A DNA stretch of 64,000 nucleotides from contig NZ_CP022548.1 in assembly GCF_002776575.1 (NCBI RefSeq), positions 635,001 through 699,000 on the forward strand, given 5' to 3'. The position numbers were made by a program, and so were the translations under genes. The notes under the pieces are model-generated. The model made no database searches, was not told the DNA's origin, and worked only from the letters and a program-made list of their open reading frames with translations. This document shows, piece after piece, positions 7,817 to 19,107 of this stretch (position 1 is its first letter; each line of letters opens with the position of its first letter). The stretch is from Sphingorhabdus sp. YGSMI21. Lineage in GTDB: Bacteria > Pseudomonadota > Alphaproteobacteria > Sphingomonadales > Sphingomonadaceae.

Positions 7817-10504
7817 ATGACACAATCCCTCACCGTCCGCCAAAATCCAGACATCAAATATCTCGGCAAATTGCTGGGTGATGTCATCCGTTCCTATGGC
7901 GGGGAGGAGCTCTACCGGCGCACCGAATATATCCGGTCGACCAGCGTCGATCGCCATCGCGGGCTGGCCGATGCGGATGCGATTGATCCTGGCCTCGACG
8001 CGCTGTCACTGGACGAAACACTCGCTTTTGTCCGCGGCTTCATGCTGTTTTCCCTGCTCGCCAATCTTGCCGAGGACCGGCAGGGCGTGGCAGCCGAAAA
8101 AGGCGCCACGGTGGTCGAGGCGATTGAATTGCTCGCCAGCGAGGGCGTTGACCGGGACGCGATCCTGGAGCTGCTCGATGACGCGCTGATCGCGCCGGTG
8201 CTGACCGCCCATCCGACCGAGGTACGGCGCAAGAGCATCATCGACCATAAATCCCGCATTGCCGAACTGCTGCTGATGAAGGACGAGGGAGAGGAAGAAA
8301 CCCCGCAGGGCGACATGCTCGACGCCGCGATCCTGCGCCAGATCGCCCTGCTCTGGCAGACCCGCCCGCTGCGCCGCGAGCGCCTGTTCGTCACCGACGA
8401 AGTGCAGATCTCGCAAAGCTATATGAAAGACGTGTTCCTCCCCGTCCTGCCCCGGCTCTATGCAAAATGGGAACGGACCCTGGGCGCGCGCTTGCCAAGT
8501 TTCCTGAAACTCAACAGCTGGATCGGCGGCGACCGGGATGGCAATCCCTTTGTCGACGCGGGCGCGATGGAGGAGGCTCTGTCGCGGGCAGCCGAAACCG
8601 TCATCGGCTATTATCTGATGTGCGTGCACACATTGGGCGCAGAATTGTCCATCTCCACCGAACTGGCCGAAGTACCCGAAGCGGTGCTGGAACTCGCCGA
8701 GGCCAGTGGCGATGACTCGCTGAGCCGCAAGGACGAACCCTATCGCCGCGCCTTGTCGGGCATCTATGCAAAATTGTCGGCCACCCATCTCAAGCTTTGC
8801 GGCCATGTGCCCGGCCGCGCGTCGACGATTACCGCCGAGGCCTATGACAATCCGCAGCAATTGCGCGAGGAACTGGTCATTCTGGCGCAAGGCCTGAAAT
8901 CGGCCGGCAAGGGCGTCTTCGCGACATCCGGAGCGTTGGGCCGCCTGATCCGGACGGTCGAACTGTTCGGCTTCCACCTCGCAACCCTCGATATGCGCCA
9001 GAACAGCAAGGTTCACGAACGCGTGGTCGCCGAACTGCTGAAACAGGCGGGTGTCGAAGATGACTATCTAGCGCTGGACGAGGCGGCACGGGTCAAGCGC
9101 CTGCGCGCCGAGCTGGCCAACAACCGGCCACTGGCGAGCCCGTGGATCACCTATAGCGACGAGACCGCGAAGGAACTGTCGATCATCCGCGCCGCCGCCG
9201 AAGCGCATCGCAAATATGGCCCCGAGGTCATTACCAATTATAATATCAGCAACGGCGAAAGCGTTTCCGATATATTGGAAGTCTATGTCCTGTTGATGGA
9301 AACGGGCCTCTATCACGCGCCGACCGAGGACAATGCATCGCCGTCCTGCCCGGTTATGGCGGTGCCGCTATTCGAAACCGTCGCCGATCTGGAAAATGCA
9401 CCGCAGGTGATGAGCGATTTCTTCGCGCTTTCCGAAATGCACGCTCTGGCAAAGGGCCGCGGTCATCAGGAAGTGATGATCGGCTATTCGGACAGCAACA
9501 AGGATGGCGGCTATCTGACCTCGACCTGGAGCCTGTTCAAGGCGAGCGACGCACTGACCCCGATATTTGCCGAGGCCGGTATCAAAATGCAGCTTTTCCA
9601 CGGACGCGGCGGAGCCGTGGGTCGTGGCGGCGGATCTGCCTTTGGCGCGATCAAGGCGCAGCCCAAGGGTACCGTCGCCGGTCGTATACGGATCACAGAA
9701 CAAGGCGAAGTGATTGCCGCCAAATATGGCACGGAAGATGTCGCGGAAGCCAATCTGGAAGCGATGACTTCGGCCGTGCTGATCAATTCGCTCGAGCCCG
9801 ACCGGACCGATAGCAAGGTGCTGGCCGACCATGCCGAGGCAATGGACCAAATCTCGCAGGTCGCATTCACCGAATATCGCGATCTGGTCTATGGCGACGA
9901 CAGCTTCCGGACTTTCTTCCGGCAGATGACCCCCCTGACGGAAATTGCCAAACTCAAGATCGGTTCGCGCCCGGCCAGCCGGACGAAGAGCGACAAGATC
10001 GAAGATCTGCGCGCCATTCCCTGGGTCTTCAGCTGGGCCCAGGCCCGCGTCATGCTGCCCGGCTGGTATGGTGTCGGACAGGCGCTCACCGCGTTCGATG
10101 ACAAGGCCAAATTGAAGGAAATGGCGCAAAGCTGGCCCTTTTTCCAGGCCTCGCTCTCCAATATGGAAATGGTTCTGGCCAAGTCCGACATGGGCATAGC
10201 CGCCCGCTATGCGGAGCTGGTCGAGGACAAGGACATGGGGCAGGCCTTTTTCGGCCGCATCCGGTCCAGCTGGTACCAGACCCGCGACATATTGCTCGAA
10301 ATCACCGACCAGCCGCACCTGCTGGCCAAAAGCCCGGCGCTGTTCAACAGCATCGAGTTGCGCCTGCCCTATATCGAGCCGCTCAACCATCTCCAGATCG
10401 AGCTGATGAAACGCTTGCGCGCCGGGGAAGACGACCCGCGCATCGGCGAAGGCATCCAGCTGTCGCTCAACGCTATTGCGACAGCACTGCGCAACAGCGG
10501 CTGA
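7817..10504 (+). CDS. ppc: Phosphoenolpyruvate carboxylase
   Basis: Anaplerotic enzyme that carboxylates phosphoenolpyruvate with bicarbonate to oxaloacetate. The protein of about 895 residues has all the family hallmarks: the catalytic-histidine motif VLTAHPTEVRRKS (His at about 132), GGDRDGNPFV, GYSDSNKDGGY (about residue 555) and the mobile glycine loop FHGRGGAVGRGGG (about 593), and ends in the usual RxxG-type tail (ATALRNSG). I prefer the ATG at 7817 over a GTG five codons upstream; neither has a strong ribosome site. Confidence 0.97.
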   Translation: MTQSLTVRQNPDIKYLGKLLGDVIRSYGGEELYRRTEYIRSTSVDRHRGLADADAIDPGLDALSLDETLAFVRGFMLFSLLANLAEDRQGVAAEKGATVVEAIELLASEGVDRDAILELLDDALIAPVLTAHPTEVRRKSIIDHKSRIAELLLMKDEGEEETPQGDMLDAAILRQIALLWQTRPLRRERLFVTDEVQISQSYMKDVFLPVLPRLYAKWERTLGARLPSFLKLNSWIGGDRDGNPFVDAGAMEEALSRAAETVIGYYLMCVHTLGAELSISTELAEVPEAVLELAEASGDDSLSRKDEPYRRALSGIYAKLSATHLKLCGHVPGRASTITAEAYDNPQQLREELVILAQGLKSAGKGVFATSGALGRLIRTVELFGFHLATLDMRQNSKVHERVVAELLKQAGVEDDYLALDEAARVKRLRAELANNRPLASPWITYSDETAKELSIIRAAAEAHRKYGPEVITNYNISNGESVSDILEVYVLLMETGLYHAPTEDNASPSCPVMAVPLFETVADLENAPQVMSDFFALSEMHALAKGRGHQEVMIGYSDSNKDGGYLTSTWSLFKASDALTPIFAEAGIKMQLFHGRGGAVGRGGGSAFGAIKAQPKGTVAGRIRITEQGEVIAAKYGTEDVAEANLEAMTSAVLINSLEPDRTDSKVLADHAEAMDQISQVAFTEYRDLVYGDDSFRTFFRQMTPLTEIAKLKIGSRPASRTKSDKIEDLRAIPWVFSWAQARVMLPGWYGVGQALTAFDDKAKLKEMAQSWPFFQASLSNMEMVLAKSDMGIAARYAELVEDKDMGQAFFGRIRSSWYQTRDILLEITDQPHLLAKSPALFNSIELRLPYIEPLNHLQIELMKRLRAGEDDPRIGEGIQLSLNAIATALRNSG

Positions 10505-10632
10505 TTTGCAGGCCCATCTGGGGCCCGCATGGACGAAATTCTGCTGTGGACCGAAAAGCGGTTTTACGAGCATTTTTGTCAGTCGCCTGCACCATTTGTC
10601 GCGCCTAGACTTCTCCGAAATAGGAGAGATTC

Positions 10633-12771
10633 ATGGCTGTCGAGACCAAGCGTAGTTTTTGCCGTTTTTGCCACGCAAGTTGCGCAATGATCGTCGAGGT
10701 GGAAGACGATAAGGTGAAATCCGTGCGCGGCGACAAGCAGGATCATCTGTTCCACGGCTATACCTGCATCAAGGGGCGCCAGTTGCCCGACATGCACAAT
10801 CTTCCAGACCGGATGATCACCAGCAAAATCCGCCAGCCGGATGGCAGTTTCAAGGATATCCCGACCGCAGAAGCGCTCAAACTGGCCGGCGCGCAGATGA
10901 AGAAAATGGTCGAGGAACACGGGCCGCACAGCATCGCGGTCTATTGCGGCACCAACGCTTTCCAGAACAGCGCCGTACTCGGCACCTCCTATGCCTTCGC
11001 CCAGGGCATTGGCTCGCGCAACTGGTATACCAGCGTCACCGTCGACCAGCCGGCCAAGGTGTTTACCACCGCGCGCTATGGCATGTGGATGGGCGGCGGC
11101 AACGCCTTCACCGAATCCGACGTCGCGATGTTTGTCGGCAATAATCCGATCGTCTCCCATTATTCCGGCGGCATGCCGACATCCTCGCCATCACGCGGCC
11201 TGAGAGATGCCAAGGAACGCGGCCTCAAGGTCATTGTGGCGGACCCGCGGGTGAGCGAAATGGGCAAATTGGCCGACATCTATCTGCCGGTAAAACCGGG
11301 TGAAGACCCTGCCCTGCTCGCCGGCATGCTCAACGTGATTTTTGAAGAGAAGCTCTACGACCAGAATTTCGTCGCCGCCCATGTCGATGGCGTTGCCGAG
11401 CTGGAAGCTGCCGTCAAACCGATGACGCCCGATGTCGCCGCCAAGCGCGCAGGGGTCGACAAGGATCAGCTGATCGCCGCCGCCCGCATGTTCGCCGGCG
11501 CCAACAAGGGCCGCGTCGTCACCGGCACTGGTCCAGAAATGGCCGGCAATGGCACGCTCACCGAATATCTGGTGGCCTCGCTCAACATTCTCTGCGCCCG
11601 CTTCAATCAGGAAGGCGAGCGGGTTTCCGCTCCGATGGTCTTCAACCCGCTGATGGGCGGCCCGAAAAAGGCTCAGGTTGCACCGAAAATGCCAACCTTT
11701 GGCGAAGGCTTTCCGAAATCACGCATCCGCGGCCTCGGCCATCTCGGCAAGGAAATGCCGTGCAACGTGCTGGCCGATGAAATCCTGACGCCCGGCGAAG
11801 GCCAGATCAAGGCGCTGATCTCGATCGGCGGCAATCCCGAAATCGCCTTCCCGGACCAGCAGAAAGTCCGCCGCGCGCTGGATGAATGCGAATTGTTCAT
11901 CCAGGTCGATCCGTGGATGTCCGCCAGCGCCAAACGCGCCGACATGATCCTTGCACCCTCGATGTGCCTCGAACGCGAAGACATCAACAATGTCTCGGAC
12001 GCCTTTACCGAGGAAGCCTACGGCCATTATACCGAAGCGATGGTGCCGCCGCCCGGCGACACGATGGACGAATATGAGATGCTCTGGTGGCTCGCCAAGC
12101 ATATGGGCATCGAGATGAACTTCCCCGGTGGCTCCGTGTCGATGGAGACTTGCCCTGACAAGGCGACCGTTCTCGACCTGATTTCCGAAGGTTCGCTGCT
12201 CAAGCCCAGCAAGGCCAAGGCCGATGCGGCGGCGCTGGAGCGCAAGGGCGCGGCCATCACATACGACGAACTGCACCCCGTCGTCGGCCCGGCCGATCCG
12301 GATGCGCAGGAGAAATTCGATCTCAACGCCGGCGCCATGCCCAGCGAGCTTCTCGACTATGCTGCCAATGACCCGGTCGAGAGCGGCTTCGATTTCCGCC
12401 TGATCTCCCGCCGCTCCAAGCATCGCTATAACAGCAACGGCCACACCTTCCCGAAACTGGTGGAAAAAATGCCGACCAATCCGGCCTTCTTCAACCCCGG
12501 GGATCTGGCCGCTGCAGGCATCGAAGATGGCGCGATCATCGAGATCAGCTCTCCCACCGCCTCGATTTTCGGTCTCGCCAAGGCCGATGAGAAAGTCCGG
12601 CCGGGAGTCATCTCGATGAGCCATGCCTTTGGCGACAGCGAAGCCGGCAAAGGCGACGTGATGACCAAGGGCGGCTCGACCAACCGGCTGATCGTCGACA
12701 ATGACCATCTCGATCCGATTACCGGGCAGGCGATGCAGAGCGCGATACCGGTCAGGATTGCCGCTGCCTAG
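10633..12771 (+). CDS. Molybdopterin-dependent oxidoreductase (DMSO reductase superfamily)
   Basis: A 712-residue Mo/W-bis-MGD enzyme of unknown substrate. It begins with a [4Fe-4S] domain (C10, C13, C17, C44 in SFCRFCHASC and GYTCIKGR). It continues through the molybdopterin domains (DVAMFVGNNPIVSHY, VIVADPR, LISIGGNPEIAFPD) and ends with a dinucleotide-binding domain (SMSHAFGDSEAGKG). There is no Tat signal, so it is probably cytoplasmic. Where formate dehydrogenases have Cys/Sec-His, this protein reads VTVDQPAK, so the Mo ligand may be Asp (inference from alignment by eye). It is the first gene of a cassette with a Rieske oxygenase (12 bases downstream) and an SDR. Confidence 0.88.
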   Translation: MAVETKRSFCRFCHASCAMIVEVEDDKVKSVRGDKQDHLFHGYTCIKGRQLPDMHNLPDRMITSKIRQPDGSFKDIPTAEALKLAGAQMKKMVEEHGPHSIAVYCGTNAFQNSAVLGTSYAFAQGIGSRNWYTSVTVDQPAKVFTTARYGMWMGGGNAFTESDVAMFVGNNPIVSHYSGGMPTSSPSRGLRDAKERGLKVIVADPRVSEMGKLADIYLPVKPGEDPALLAGMLNVIFEEKLYDQNFVAAHVDGVAELEAAVKPMTPDVAAKRAGVDKDQLIAAARMFAGANKGRVVTGTGPEMAGNGTLTEYLVASLNILCARFNQEGERVSAPMVFNPLMGGPKKAQVAPKMPTFGEGFPKSRIRGLGHLGKEMPCNVLADEILTPGEGQIKALISIGGNPEIAFPDQQKVRRALDECELFIQVDPWMSASAKRADMILAPSMCLEREDINNVSDAFTEEAYGHYTEAMVPPPGDTMDEYEMLWWLAKHMGIEMNFPGGSVSMETCPDKATVLDLISEGSLLKPSKAKADAAALERKGAAITYDELHPVVGPADPDAQEKFDLNAGAMPSELLDYAANDPVESGFDFRLISRRSKHRYNSNGHTFPKLVEKMPTNPAFFNPGDLAAAGIEDGAIIEISSPTASIFGLAKADEKVRPGVISMSHAFGDSEAGKGDVMTKGGSTNRLIVDNDHLDPITGQAMQSAIPVRIAAA

Positions 12772-12783
12772 GGAGTTGATATC

Positions 12784-14085
12784 ATGCCGATGAGCGAGAA
12801 TTATATCGACCAGATGAAACGTCTGATGGAGTGGGAAGCAAGCCGCGCCGCGCCGCCCGCGGGCTTCCCGCATCTGCCTGATTTGCCGGCTGGCCGCTAT
12901 ACCAGCCAGCAATATTACGACCTCGAGCAGGAACATCTGTGGAAAAAGACCTGGCTGTTCGCCGGTCATATTGACGAAGTCCCCGAACCCGGCTGTTTCA
13001 TGAAATGGGAACAGATCGGCGATCCGATCATCATCGTCCACGGCATGGATGGTGAAATACGCGCTTTCTACAATACGTGCCGCCATCGCGGCGCACCGGT
13101 GGTCACCGAGGAAAAAGGCCGATCACCGCGACTGATGTGCGGCTATCACAACTGGACCTATAAGACCGACGGGACCCTGGTCGGCGTTCCGGAAAAACAG
13201 GACTTCGGCCCTGATTTCGACATGTCCTGCCGCAGCCTGATTCCGGTCCGCTGCGAGATGCTGGGCAATCTGATTTTCGTGAATTTCGATGAAGAGGCGA
13301 TGCCACTCAAACAGTGGCTGGGACCTGTCTGGGACGAGTGGAAAGAATTCCGTTTTGACAAGATCAGGCTGGCGGCGCGCTACTCGTTCGACCTGAAGTG
13401 CAACTGGAAGGTGGCGATGGAGGCCAATATGGAGGTCTATCACGTACCCTTCATCCATCCCGACACGGTAGCGCCGCTCGTCGACAGCAAGCGCAATGTG
13501 AACACCATCTATCCCAATGGCCATGCCCGGATGCTCGCCCCTGCCCCGGAACAGACCGACCGCGAGCATGTCCGCGCCATTGATAATCCACCGGACTGGA
13601 AAGAGATTGAAGGGGTCGGCGAATTTGGCCGGACCTGCACCCAAAGCTACACGATGTTCCCCAACTGGGTTTCGCCGCTGAGCAATTATTTCGTCCCGCC
13701 GCTGATTTTCTGGCCGACTTCGCTCAATACGACGCGGATCGAGCTGGTGACCATGGCGATGGACTGGGGCGATGGCCCCGCGCCGGATCTCTGGACCGTG
13801 CCGGACGAGAGCAAGCCCAACGGTCGCGATATGTCGCCTATCATCCTCGAGGACACGCAATTTGGCGAGATGATCCAGAAATCGATGGAAAGCGACGGTT
13901 TCAAGAGCGTGCCGCTCAGCTATCAGGAAGCGCGCATCTACAGCTTCCACCAGACTTGCGACAAGATGATCGGCCTCAACCGGGTCCCGGAACATCTCGC
14001 CGTCGAGCAGGTGATCGGCGAAGAGTGGGTCTATCCCAATGATCCGCGCGTCGCGCAGATGGACCAGATGGAAGCGGCGGAATAG
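12784..14085 (+). CDS. Rieske non-heme iron oxygenase, alpha subunit
   Basis: A 433-residue ring-hydroxylating-type oxygenase. The Rieske [2Fe-2S] ligands are C99, H101, C119 and H122 (NTCRHRGAP and LMCGYHNWTY). The mononuclear iron site follows as E-x2-H-x4-H with H220 and H225 (MEVYHVPFIHP). The C-terminal region is a normal catalytic domain. The family needs an electron-transfer ferredoxin and reductase, and none is encoded nearby. It sits 12 bases after the molybdoenzyme gene with a ribosome site inside the gap (GGGAGTTG), so the two are cotranscribed. Substrate unknown. Confidence 0.9.
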   Translation: MPMSENYIDQMKRLMEWEASRAAPPAGFPHLPDLPAGRYTSQQYYDLEQEHLWKKTWLFAGHIDEVPEPGCFMKWEQIGDPIIIVHGMDGEIRAFYNTCRHRGAPVVTEEKGRSPRLMCGYHNWTYKTDGTLVGVPEKQDFGPDFDMSCRSLIPVRCEMLGNLIFVNFDEEAMPLKQWLGPVWDEWKEFRFDKIRLAARYSFDLKCNWKVAMEANMEVYHVPFIHPDTVAPLVDSKRNVNTIYPNGHARMLAPAPEQTDREHVRAIDNPPDWKEIEGVGEFGRTCTQSYTMFPNWVSPLSNYFVPPLIFWPTSLNTTRIELVTMAMDWGDGPAPDLWTVPDESKPNGRDMSPIILEDTQFGEMIQKSMESDGFKSVPLSYQEARIYSFHQTCDKMIGLNRVPEHLAVEQVIGEEWVYPNDPRVAQMDQMEAAE

Positions 14086-14128
14086 CACCTGGACGCATTA
14101 GCGACAGGGCGACAACCGGGAGAGACTT

Positions 14129-14884
14129 ATGGGACGCGTTCAGGACAAGATTATATTGCTCACAGGCGGGGCCATGGGACTGGGCAAGGCCGCTGCACAG
14201 CGCCTGATCGAAGAGGGAGCGCGGGTGATCATCACCGATCACAATGCCGAAGCGGGCGCCGCAACCGCAGCGGAGCTTGGCGACAAGGTGGAGTTTCTGG
14301 AGCAGGATGTTACCAATCCGGATCGCTGGGGCGAAATCATTGCCCATGTCGAGGGTGAATATGGCCGGCTTGATGTTCTGGTCAACAATGCCGCGGTCAC
14401 GGTTTTCGGTTCGATAGCGGACGTCAGCTACGAGGATTTCAAACGCTGCTACACCGTCGATGTCGACTCGATATTTCTCGGTTGCAAGACCGCGCTGCCG
14501 CTGATGAGCAAGACGGGCGGGTCGATCATCAACCTTTCCTCCGCCGCAGCCATCAACGCCAGCGCCGATCTGGTCGCCTATAACAGCGCCAAAGCCGCGA
14601 TTCCGATGCTGACCAAATCGATCGCGCTCTATTGTGCGCGCGAGAAGAACGGGGTGCGGGTCAACGCGGTCCTACCTGGCACGATCATGACGCCCAACGT
14701 CCGCAGCGTCATCGACGGGACGCCCAACCCTGCCGAAACCGAAGAATCCTTCGCGCTCGCCCAGCCGGTCGGTCATATGGGCGAACCCGATGATATCGCG
14801 CATCTGATCGTCTATCTTGCTTCGGATGAAAGCAAATTCGCCACCGGAGCCGCCTTCGCGGTCGACGGGGGTCTGAGCATCTAG
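14129..14884 (+). CDS. Short-chain dehydrogenase/reductase
   Basis: Classical 251-residue NAD(P)-dependent SDR. Cofactor motif TGGAMGLG, VNNAAV, the catalytic Ser in NLSSAAAINAS, YNSAK (YxxxK), and the family C-terminus ATGAAFAVDGGLSI are all present. An acidic residue after beta-2 (ITDHN) suggests NAD rather than NADP. It follows the Rieske gene by 43 bases with GGGAGAGA as ribosome site, and is likely the third gene of the oxidoreductase cassette, oxidising an alcohol product. That pathway role is inferred from position only. Confidence 0.9.
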   Translation: MGRVQDKIILLTGGAMGLGKAAAQRLIEEGARVIITDHNAEAGAATAAELGDKVEFLEQDVTNPDRWGEIIAHVEGEYGRLDVLVNNAAVTVFGSIADVSYEDFKRCYTVDVDSIFLGCKTALPLMSKTGGSIINLSSAAAINASADLVAYNSAKAAIPMLTKSIALYCAREKNGVRVNAVLPGTIMTPNVRSVIDGTPNPAETEESFALAQPVGHMGEPDDIAHLIVYLASDESKFATGAAFAVDGGLSI

Positions 14885-14940
14885 CCTGTCCGGCCAGCCA
14901 GCGGACAAGGACAATGTCGTTATATTGCAGCAAAGCCTAG

Positions 14941-17144
<2,204 letters not shown>

Positions 17145-17149
17145 TCGCG

Positions 17150-18082
17150 ATGACCGGCACCGCTCGCAAGACAGTCGCGATCACCGGCGCGACCGGCTTT
17201 GTGGGCAGCCGCATGCTCGATCTGGTGGTTCGGGAAGGATATGACGCGCGCGCGCTGACCCGGCGCAAGCAGGATGACCGTCCGGGCGTCACCTGGGTGC
17301 GCGGCGCGCTGGACGACAAGGCAAGCCTCGCAAGATTATGCAGCGGCGCGGATATGGTTTTGCACATTGCCGGCGTGGTCAACGCACCGGACCGGGCAGG
17401 CTTTGAAGCGGGGAATGTTGCGGGAACACTGGCCGTCATAGAGGCTGCAAAACGGGCGGGAACCAAACGCTTCATCCATGTGTCCTCGCTCGCCGCCACC
17501 CAGCCGCAGCTGTCCATCTATGGCGAGACCAAAGCCAAGGCCGAAAAACTGGTCAAGACCAGCGGCCTCGACTGGACGATCCTTCGCCCACCCGCGGTCT
17601 ATGGTCCGGGTGACGGTGAATTTCTCGACCTTTTCAAAATGGCCCGCCTCGGGTTCGTGACCCTGCCCCCCGATGCCAACGGCCTTTTATCGGTGATACA
17701 CGTCCATGATCTGTGTCAGGCTTTGCTTGCCCTGTTGCCGGAACAGGAAGATTTTACCGCCCAGATTTTCGAGGTCGATGACGGCAAGCCGGGCGGCTGG
17801 ACGCAGGCCGGTTTTGCCAAGGCGATAGGCCAGGCGATGGGCAAACGCGTCGCCACGGTCGGTATACCGAAATCCCTATTGCGTTTCGCAGCCAGGGCGG
17901 ACCGTCTGGCGCGCGGCGACAAGGCCAAGCTTACCGCAGACCGGGTCAATTATTTTTGCCATGACGACTGGACGATAGACCCGCGAAGGCGTCTGCCGAC
18001 GCAATTATGGCAGGCACAGATCGAGACGCGCCAGGGTCTGAAGGATACCGCAACATGGTATCGCCACAACGACTGGCTGTAA
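17150..18082 (+). CDS. NAD(P)-dependent epimerase-type reductase, candidate ceramide reductase (CerR-like)
   Basis: A 310-residue extended SDR: VAITGATGFVGSRMLDL cofactor motif, VLHIAGVVNAPD, FIHVSSLA and the catalytic IYGETKAK (YxxxK), then LRPPAVYGPGDGE. In Caulobacter an epimerase-family protein encoded beside spt and acp is the ceramide reductase CerR, which reduces the 3-keto group after N-acylation. The same neighbourhood here (acp and spt follow about 0.7 kb downstream) makes that the best guess. A 3-ketosphinganine reductase role is also possible. The family call is secure; the substrate is inferred. Confidence 0.75.
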   Translation: MTGTARKTVAITGATGFVGSRMLDLVVREGYDARALTRRKQDDRPGVTWVRGALDDKASLARLCSGADMVLHIAGVVNAPDRAGFEAGNVAGTLAVIEAAKRAGTKRFIHVSSLAATQPQLSIYGETKAKAEKLVKTSGLDWTILRPPAVYGPGDGEFLDLFKMARLGFVTLPPDANGLLSVIHVHDLCQALLALLPEQEDFTAQIFEVDDGKPGGWTQAGFAKAIGQAMGKRVATVGIPKSLLRFAARADRLARGDKAKLTADRVNYFCHDDWTIDPRRRLPTQLWQAQIETRQGLKDTATWYRHNDWL

Positions 18083-18607
18083 TCAGGACTGGAAAATCGG
18101 TCCGGCGAACTGTTCGTAAACATAGGTGACGAAGGTCAGCGTGAGACCAATCAGAAACACCCGATAGGCCCAGCCGAGAAAGCGATATTTCTTGTGTTCC
18201 AGAATCTGCCCCATTTGGTAGATATCGCGCAGCATCGCCCGATAGGTTGATTCCTGGGTGCGCAATTCGGTTTCCAGCAGATGGTCGATGAACTCGTCTT
18301 CGCTGATCTTCGAAAAACCGCCAAAAAACAGCATGTTTGGAGAGCTGTCTTTCCGTGGCCTGACCGAAGGCATCACCGCCAGCGCCGCCAGACCAGCGGA
18401 CCCGAAAGCCGAAATCGCGAGGATGAGCAGCGGCAGGGAAATTGTCCCGGCTTGGCTCTGGCCGATAGCCAGCGTGAAAACGACAAAGGTCGCGCCGATC
18501 AGCATATTTGCCTTGTTATCGGCCATAACGCTCAATTGCACATGATGGCGCTGGGTTGTTCCCAGCGCATATACAACTTCGTCCGGCCATTTGCTGCCTT
18601 CGTCCAT
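18083..18607 (-). CDS. PycTM/DUF5706-like membrane protein (Pycsar effector family)
   Basis: A 174-residue protein. Its N-terminal stretch THRHH-like (ALGTTQRHHVQLSVMADNKA) followed by NMLIGATFVVFTLAIG matches the PycTM/DUF5706 pattern of H...ADNKA then a membrane helix. Three hydrophobic helices can be seen (about 47-63, 70-94, 148-167) with a soluble helical part between (EDEFIDHLLETELRTQE). Members act as membrane-perturbing effectors in Pycsar anti-phage systems, paired with a nucleotide cyclase. No cyclase is near. It lies between the reductase and acp-spt on the opposite strand. Start chosen at the ATG 18607; longer frames lack homology-like sequence. Confidence 0.65.
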   Translation of the reverse strand: MDEGSKWPDEVVYALGTTQRHHVQLSVMADNKANMLIGATFVVFTLAIGQSQAGTISLPLLILAISAFGSAGLAALAVMPSVRPRKDSSPNMLFFGGFSKISEDEFIDHLLETELRTQESTYRAMLRDIYQMGQILEHKKYRFLGWAYRVFLIGLTLTFVTYVYEQFAGPIFQS

Positions 18608-18770
18608 GATTACTTCCCCAAATGGTGGACTGCGATAAGGCAGAAGAGTGGCAGAAAGCACATGATTGGGCAAGACAAGGCACGCATTGTGCCGCTTTTG
18701 CGCCTTATTCGCTTGCCAATGGTGCGCATGTCTTGGCAAAGGTCGGGAATAGCAATTTTGAAAGCATATT

Positions 18771-19016
18771 ATGGCACATCGCGAAGAAATCATGACCAAG
18801 ATCAGCGAACTGATCGGTCCATTCAACAATAAGGGCGTGGAGCTGGCCGCCGGTACGACCTTTCAGGGTGATCTCGAATGGGACAGTCTGACGGTCATGG
18901 ACTTTGTCGCTGCCGTTGAGGATGAATTTGATATCATCATCACCATGAACATGCAGGCCGAAATCGAAACCGTCGGCCAGCTCGCCGATGCCGTCGCGAA
19001 GTTGATGGAAAACTAG
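18771..19016 (+). CDS. Acyl carrier protein of the sphingolipid locus
   Basis: An 81-residue acidic ACP. The phosphopantetheine site is S39 in DLEWDSLTVMDFVAAVEDEF; the DSL motif and following helix are typical. In Caulobacter and Sphingomonas an ACP gene sits directly beside spt, and acyl-ACP is thought to feed serine palmitoyltransferase. Here spt begins 91 bases downstream. This is a specialised ACP rather than the housekeeping AcpP, since no fab genes are present. An internal ATG at codon 8 is an alternative start. Confidence 0.85.
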   Translation: MAHREEIMTKISELIGPFNNKGVELAAGTTFQGDLEWDSLTVMDFVAAVEDEFDIIITMNMQAEIETVGQLADAVAKLMEN

Positions 19017-19026
19017 AGCCAGACAC

Positions 19027-19098
19027 CCGTTCGCCCTGAGATAGAATAGGGGTCGCACGAGCGGGTGGTTGGTACTTCGACAGGCTCAGGACTAACGG
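19027..19098. repeat. Degenerate dispersed inverted repeat between acp and spt
   Basis: The right arm (19075-19098) contains CTTCGACAGGCTCAGGACTA. The left arm (from 19027, CCGTTCGCCCTGAG) is its partial reverse complement, cut off after about 14 bases. The same element is present in better form at 48730-48813. It lies in the 91-base gap between the acp stop and the spt start and could act as an attenuating hairpin between them. Confidence 0.6.
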
Positions 19099-19107
19099 AA
19101 GTAAAGC

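Noticed and set aside
7407..7820. Possible small gene between the response regulator and ppc
   Set aside because: No ribosome site, no recognisable sequence, and the frame overlaps the ppc start; treated as noncoding.
8006..10573. Long open frames on the minus strand opposite ppc
   Set aside because: They lie antisense to a complete, motif-rich ppc, have no ribosome sites and have the odd composition expected of shadow frames in GC-rich DNA.
11719..13086. 455-codon frame opposite the molybdoenzyme and Rieske genes
   Set aside because: It runs across two well-supported genes on the other strand and shows no family pattern.
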